Origin: Micromonospora fulviviridis
GTDB lineage: Bacteria > Actinomycetota > Actinomycetes > Mycobacteriales > Micromonosporaceae
Reading direction: 5' to 3'
Assembly: GCF_014648395.1 (NCBI RefSeq)
Contig: NZ_BMRA01000008.1
Span: 1-64,000, forward strand
DNA length: 64,000 nt
Numbering within the stretch: the stretch's first letter is position 1; every line of letters begins with the position of its first letter. The position numbers and the translations under genes are program-made. Shown one piece after another: positions 60,449 to 64,000 of the stretch. The notes beneath the pieces were generated by a model that worked only from the letters and a program-made list of their open reading frames with translations, did no database searches and had not been told where the DNA came from.

Positions 60449-62194
60449 ATGAGTTCCGCACCAACCCCGACCGATCCCGCCACCCCCGCCGAGGACGAGG
60501 CCGCCGCCTTCGCCGACCTCGGGCTGCGCACCGAGCTGCTGAACGCGCTGGCCGTCCTCGGCTACGAGGAGCCGACCCCGATCCAGCGGGAGGCGATCCC
60601 ACCGCTGCTCGCCGGCCGGGATCTGCTGGGGCAGGCGGCGACCGGCACCGGCAAGACCGCCGCCTTCGCCCTGCCGCTGCTGCAACGGATGCCCGACGAC
60701 CGGCCGGGCGGAGACCCGGTGTCGCTGGTGCTGGTGCCCACCCGGGAGCTGGCCGTGCAGGTCTCCGAGGCGTTCCACCGCTACGGCAAGGACCTGGGCG
60801 CCCGGGTGCTGCCGATCTACGGCGGCCAGCCGATCGGCCGGCAGCTGCGCGCTCTCGACGCCGGCGTGGACGTGGTGGTGGCGACCCCGGGCCGGGCCCT
60901 GGACCACATCGCCCGGGGCACCCTGCGGCTGGGCGCGCTGGCCACCGTGGTGCTGGACGAGGCGGACGAGATGCTCGACATGGGCTTCGCCGAGGACATC
61001 GAGGCGATCCTGGAGCACGCCCCGGCCGGCCGGCAGACCGTGCTCTTCTCGGCCACCCTGCCGACCCGGATCGACGGGCTGGCCCGGAAGCACCTGACCG
61101 ACCCGGTACGCATCCGGATCGAGCGCGAGCAGCCGGTGGCCGGCGCGGCGCCGCGGGTGCGGCAGAGCGCGTACATCGTCGCGCGGGGGCACAAGCCGGC
61201 GGCGCTGGGCCGGGTGCTGGACGTGGAGTCGCCCACCGCGGCGATCGTCTTCTGCCGCAGCCGGGAGGAGGTGGACCGGCTCACCGAGACGATGAACGGC
61301 CGGGGCTACCGGGCCGAGGCGCTGCACGGCGGGATGAGCCAGGAGCAGCGCGACCGGGTGATGGGCCGGCTGCGGTCGGGCACCGCCGACCTGCTGGTGG
61401 CCACCGACGTGGCGGCCCGCGGGCTGGACGTGGAGCAGCTCACCCACGTGGTCAACTACGACGTCCCGTCGGCGCCCGAGTCGTACGTGCACCGGATCGG
61501 CCGGGTGGGCCGGGCCGGCCGGGAGGGTGTCGCGATCACCCTGGCCGAGCCGCGCGAGCACCGGATGCTCAAGACCATCGAACGGGTCACCGGCCAGCGG
61601 ATCGCGGTCGACAAGATCCCCACGGTGGCGGACCTGCGTACCCGGCGGCTGGAGCTGACCCAGGCGGCGCTGCGGGAGTCGCTGCTGGAGGACGACCTGG
61701 AGCCCTTCCGGGCGATCGTCGAGTCGCTGACCGACGAGTTCGACCTGGTGGAGGTCGCGCTGGCCGCCGTGCGGCTGGCCCACGAGGCCACCCTGCCCGG
61801 CACGGCCGACGAGGAGGAGGAGATCCCGCAGGTCGCGGTCCGCGCGCCCCGGGAGACCCGACCGGGGTACGAGGGCCGGGACCGGCGTGGTGGCGCGCGT
61901 CCCCGCGCCGGCGGCACCACGCAGGTGTTCATCGGGCTGGGCCGGCGCGCCGGGGTGCGCCCGCAGGACCTGGTCGGGGCGATCACCGGGGAGACCGGGG
62001 TCAGCGGCCGGGACATCGGCTCGATCGAGATCGCCGACCGGTTCTCCCTGGTCGAGGTCCCGTACGGGGTCGCCGACGAGGTGATCCAGGGGCTGCGTGG
62101 CAGCACCATCAAGGGCCGCAAGGCCACCGTGCGCCGCGACCGGGACCGGGACTCCGACGGCGGCGACCACCGGGAGCGCCGGGAACGCCGCTGA
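60449..62194 (+). CDS. deaD: DEAD-box RNA helicase (DeaD/CsdA type)
   Basis: A 581-aa ATP-dependent RNA helicase. Motifs in order: Q-motif FADLGLRTELL and PTPIQ, motif I ATGTGKT, Ia PTRELA, II DEAD (VLDEADEML), III SAT, IV FCRSREE, V TDVAARGLD and VI HRIGRVGRAGR. An acidic linker and a C-terminal DbpA-type RNA-binding domain (TTQVFIGLGRRAGVRPQDLVGAI) follow, with a basic tail. It probably works in ribosome assembly and mRNA turnover, especially in the cold. It ends at a strong hairpin shared with lon. Confidence 0.94.
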   Translation: MSSAPTPTDPATPAEDEAAAFADLGLRTELLNALAVLGYEEPTPIQREAIPPLLAGRDLLGQAATGTGKTAAFALPLLQRMPDDRPGGDPVSLVLVPTRELAVQVSEAFHRYGKDLGARVLPIYGGQPIGRQLRALDAGVDVVVATPGRALDHIARGTLRLGALATVVLDEADEMLDMGFAEDIEAILEHAPAGRQTVLFSATLPTRIDGLARKHLTDPVRIRIEREQPVAGAAPRVRQSAYIVARGHKPAALGRVLDVESPTAAIVFCRSREEVDRLTETMNGRGYRAEALHGGMSQEQRDRVMGRLRSGTADLLVATDVAARGLDVEQLTHVVNYDVPSAPESYVHRIGRVGRAGREGVAITLAEPREHRMLKTIERVTGQRIAVDKIPTVADLRTRRLELTQAALRESLLEDDLEPFRAIVESLTDEFDLVEVALAAVRLAHEATLPGTADEEEEIPQVAVRAPRETRPGYEGRDRRGGARPRAGGTTQVFIGLGRRAGVRPQDLVGAITGETGVSGRDIGSIEIADRFSLVEVPYGVADEVIQGLRGSTIKGRKATVRRDRDRDSDGGDHRERRERR

Positions 62195-62200
62195 GACGCA

Positions 62201-62248
62201 CGGAGGGGCCCCCTGTCACGCGCGAGGCGTTGACAGGGGGCCCCTCCG
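62201..62248. terminator. Bidirectional terminator with perfect 18-bp stem between helicase and lon
   Basis: 62201-62218 is the exact reverse complement of 62231-62248, with a 12-nt loop. It starts 7 nt after the helicase stop and ends 7 nt before the lon stop, so it can serve both transcripts. A TT follows on the plus strand. Confidence 0.9.
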
Positions 62249-62254
62249 TTCCGG

Positions 62255-64000
62255 TCAGGCCGCGGCGAGCGGCTGGCCGCCCAGCGTCTCCGCGTCGACC
62301 TCGGCCGGGCGCAGCGCCAGGGCGAGCACGTCGGCGACGTCGGCGAGGGTGTGGATGGTCAGCGCCTCGCGTACCTCGGTGGGCAGGTCGTCCAGGTCCG
62401 GCTCGTTGCGCTTCGGGATGATCACCTCGGTCAGGCCGGCCCGGTGGGCGGCGAGCAGCTTCTGCTTCACGCCGCCGATGGGCAGCACCCGGCCGGAGAG
62501 GGTCACCTCGCCGGTCATCCCGAACTCGGGGCGGACCGGCCGGCCGGTCACCAGCGACGCCAGCGCGGTCACCATGGTGATGCCGGCACTCGGGCCGTCC
62601 TTGGGCACCGCGCCCGCCGGGAAGTGCACGTGGATCCGCCGCCCGGCGAGGGCGTTCGGGTCGATGCCGAGGCGTCGCCCGTTGGAGCGCAGGTAGGACA
62701 GCGCGATGTGCGCCGACTCCTTCATCACGTCGCCGAGCTGACCGGTGAGGGTCAGCCCCGGCTCGCCCTCCATGCTGGTGGCCTCGATGAAGAGCACGTC
62801 CCCGCCGGCGCCGGTGACCGCCAGGCCGGTGGCCACGCCGGGCACCGCCGTCCGCTCGGCCGACTCCGGGGTGAACTTGGGTCGGCCCAGGTAGCGGGCG
62901 AGGTTGTCGGTGTCGACACGGACCGGTGACGGGTCGGACGCCAGCGCCACGGTGACCTTGCGCAGGATCTTCGCCAGGGCGCGTTCGAGCTGCCGGACGC
63001 CGGCCTCCCGGGTGTACTCCCCCGCGATCAGGGCCAGCGCGCCGTCGGTGACGGTGACCTCCTCGGCGGTCAGCCCGGCCCGCTCCCGCTGCCGGGGCAG
63101 CAGGTGGTCCCGGGCGATGGCCACCTTCTCGTCCTCGGTGTAGCCGTCCAGGGTGACCAGCTCCATCCGGTCCAGCAGCGGGCCGGGGACGGTCTCCACC
63201 ACGTTGGCGGTGGCCAGGAAGAGCACGTCGGACAGGTCGAGGTCGACCTCCAGGTAGTGGTCCCGGAAGGTGTGGTTCTGCGCCGGGTCGAGCACCTCGA
63301 GCAGGGCCGCGGCCGGGTCGCCGGAGTAGCCGACGGCCAGCTTGTCGACCTCGTCGAGGAGCACCACCGGGTTCATCGAGCCGGCCTCGCGCAGCGCGCG
63401 GACGATCCGGCCGGGCAGCGCGCCGACGTAGGTGCGCCGGTGGCCGCGGATCTCCGCCTCGTCGCGGACGCCGCCGAGGGAGACCCGGACGAAGTTGCGG
63501 CCGAGGGCCCTTGCGACGGACTCGCCGAGGCTGGTCTTGCCGACGCCGGGCGGGCCGGCCAGGGCGAGAACCGCGCCGGAGCCGCGGCCGCCGACCACGC
63601 CGAGGTTGCGCTCGGCGCGCCGGTTGCGCACCGCGAGGTACTCCAGGATGCGGTCCTTCACGTCGGCCAGGCCGGCGTGGTCGGCGTCGAGCACGGCACG
63701 CGCCGCGGCAAGGTCGGTGTTGTCCTCGGTACGCGTGTTCCACGGCATCTCGAGGACGGTGTCGAGCCAGGTCCGGATCCAGCCGGCCTCGGGTGAGGCG
63801 TCGCTGGCCCGCTCCAGCTTGCCGACCTCGCGCAGGGCCGCCTCGCGGACCTTCTCGGGCAGGTCGGCGGACTCGACGCGGGAGCGGTAGTCCGCGGAGC
63901 CGTCCGGCTCGTCCTCGCCGAGTTCCTTGCGGATGGCGGCGAGCTGCTGGCGGAGGAGGAACTCGCGCTGCGACTTCTCCAGCCCCTCGCGGACGTCGCT
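62255..64000 (-). CDS. lon: Lon ATP-dependent protease, partial (N-terminus beyond window)
   Basis: The 581 C-terminal residues of Lon are present; the frame runs off the right edge, so the substrate-binding N-domain is missing. Visible: the REGLEKSQREFLLRQQLAAI coiled region, Walker A GPPGVGKTS, Walker B VVLLDEVDK, an arginine-finger region, and the protease domain with catalytic Ser in PKDGPSAGIT and Lys in GVKQKLLAAHRAG. Lon is a hexameric AAA+ protease that removes damaged and regulatory proteins. It converges on the helicase gene. Confidence 0.96.
   Translation of the reverse strand, partial: SDVREGLEKSQREFLLRQQLAAIRKELGEDEPDGSADYRSRVESADLPEKVREAALREVGKLERASDASPEAGWIRTWLDTVLEMPWNTRTEDNTDLAAARAVLDADHAGLADVKDRILEYLAVRNRRAERNLGVVGGRGSGAVLALAGPPGVGKTSLGESVARALGRNFVRVSLGGVRDEAEIRGHRRTYVGALPGRIVRALREAGSMNPVVLLDEVDKLAVGYSGDPAAALLEVLDPAQNHTFRDHYLEVDLDLSDVLFLATANVVETVPGPLLDRMELVTLDGYTEDEKVAIARDHLLPRQRERAGLTAEEVTVTDGALALIAGEYTREAGVRQLERALAKILRKVTVALASDPSPVRVDTDNLARYLGRPKFTPESAERTAVPGVATGLAVTGAGGDVLFIEATSMEGEPGLTLTGQLGDVMKESAHIALSYLRSNGRRLGIDPNALAGRRIHVHFPAGAVPKDGPSAGITMVTALASLVTGRPVRPEFGMTGEVTLSGRVLPIGGVKQKLLAAHRAGLTEVIIPKRNEPDLDDLPTEVREALTIHTLADVADVLALALRPAEVDAETLGGQPLAAA

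Overview
The window is very GC-rich, densely packed actinobacterial DNA: strong GGAGG-type ribosome sites, many GTG starts and repeated 4-nt GTGA/ATGA gene overlaps. The gene mix (an ergothioneine operon, DUF4012, DesK- and OmpR-type two-component systems, a FtsX-type ABC exporter, long secreted Pro/Thr-rich proteins) suggests a Micromonospora-like member of the Micromonosporaceae. This is an inference, since no rRNA is present. No tRNA, rRNA, CRISPR array, transposase or prophage was found; it reads as chromosome.

Layout. 1-270: C-terminus of a LacI-type regulator. 283-1578 and 18306-19571: two paralogous D-Ala-D-Ala carboxypeptidases. Between them, 1680-14892 (minus strand) is a probable six-gene extracellular copper operon: a 1710-aa secreted SdrD-like/TIG/beta-helix protein, three multicopper-oxidase-like proteins, a small anchored protein and a CopC-CopD fusion. 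An OmpR/histidine-kinase pair (15137-16847) is encoded divergently, and perfect 10-bp direct repeats with 11-bp periodicity lie in the shared promoter region. 17164-20065: a flippase-like membrane protein, the second carboxypeptidase and a tyrosine phosphatase. 20172-28156: a small exopolysaccharide/cell-surface locus (LPVTG protein, DUF4012 protein, glycosyltransferase, low-MW phosphatase, Wzz/BY-kinase, CapD-type dehydratase). 28312-30765: NhaA, a small acidic protein, and a GDT1/UPF0016 transporter behind a yybP-ykoY manganese riboswitch. 30838-35169: ergothioneine operon egtABCD. 35339-38726: ECF sigma factor, its partner membrane protein and a Ser/Thr kinase. 38841-44128: ABC exporter with its NarL-type two-component system. 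44232-46505: DUF305 and LVIVD proteins, divergent around a CRP-like palindrome. 46549-53736: lipoprotein Ntn amidase, ribokinase, DUF1203, asparagine synthase plus an M15-like peptidase, and P450 plus PEP mutase/ICL-family enzyme. 53851-60342: 2H phosphoesterase, GH43 glycosidase and ArsR regulator around an inverted repeat, a DesK/DesR-type pair and a membrane protein. 60449-64000: DEAD-box helicase and the C-terminal part of Lon.

The most unusual system is the copper locus. The copper-ligand motifs of a multicopper oxidase appear divided between two neighbouring genes: MCO-1 carries HWH and HCH with a type-1 site in its first cupredoxin domain, and MCO-2 carries HPH and HSH in its second. 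A third homologue has lost essentially all ligands and gained Ig-like repeats. This suggests a split, hetero-oligomeric oxidase exported together with a large adhesive/beta-helix protein under a dedicated two-component system. Boundaries and motifs were read directly from the sequence; family names come from recognition of motifs, not from a database search.
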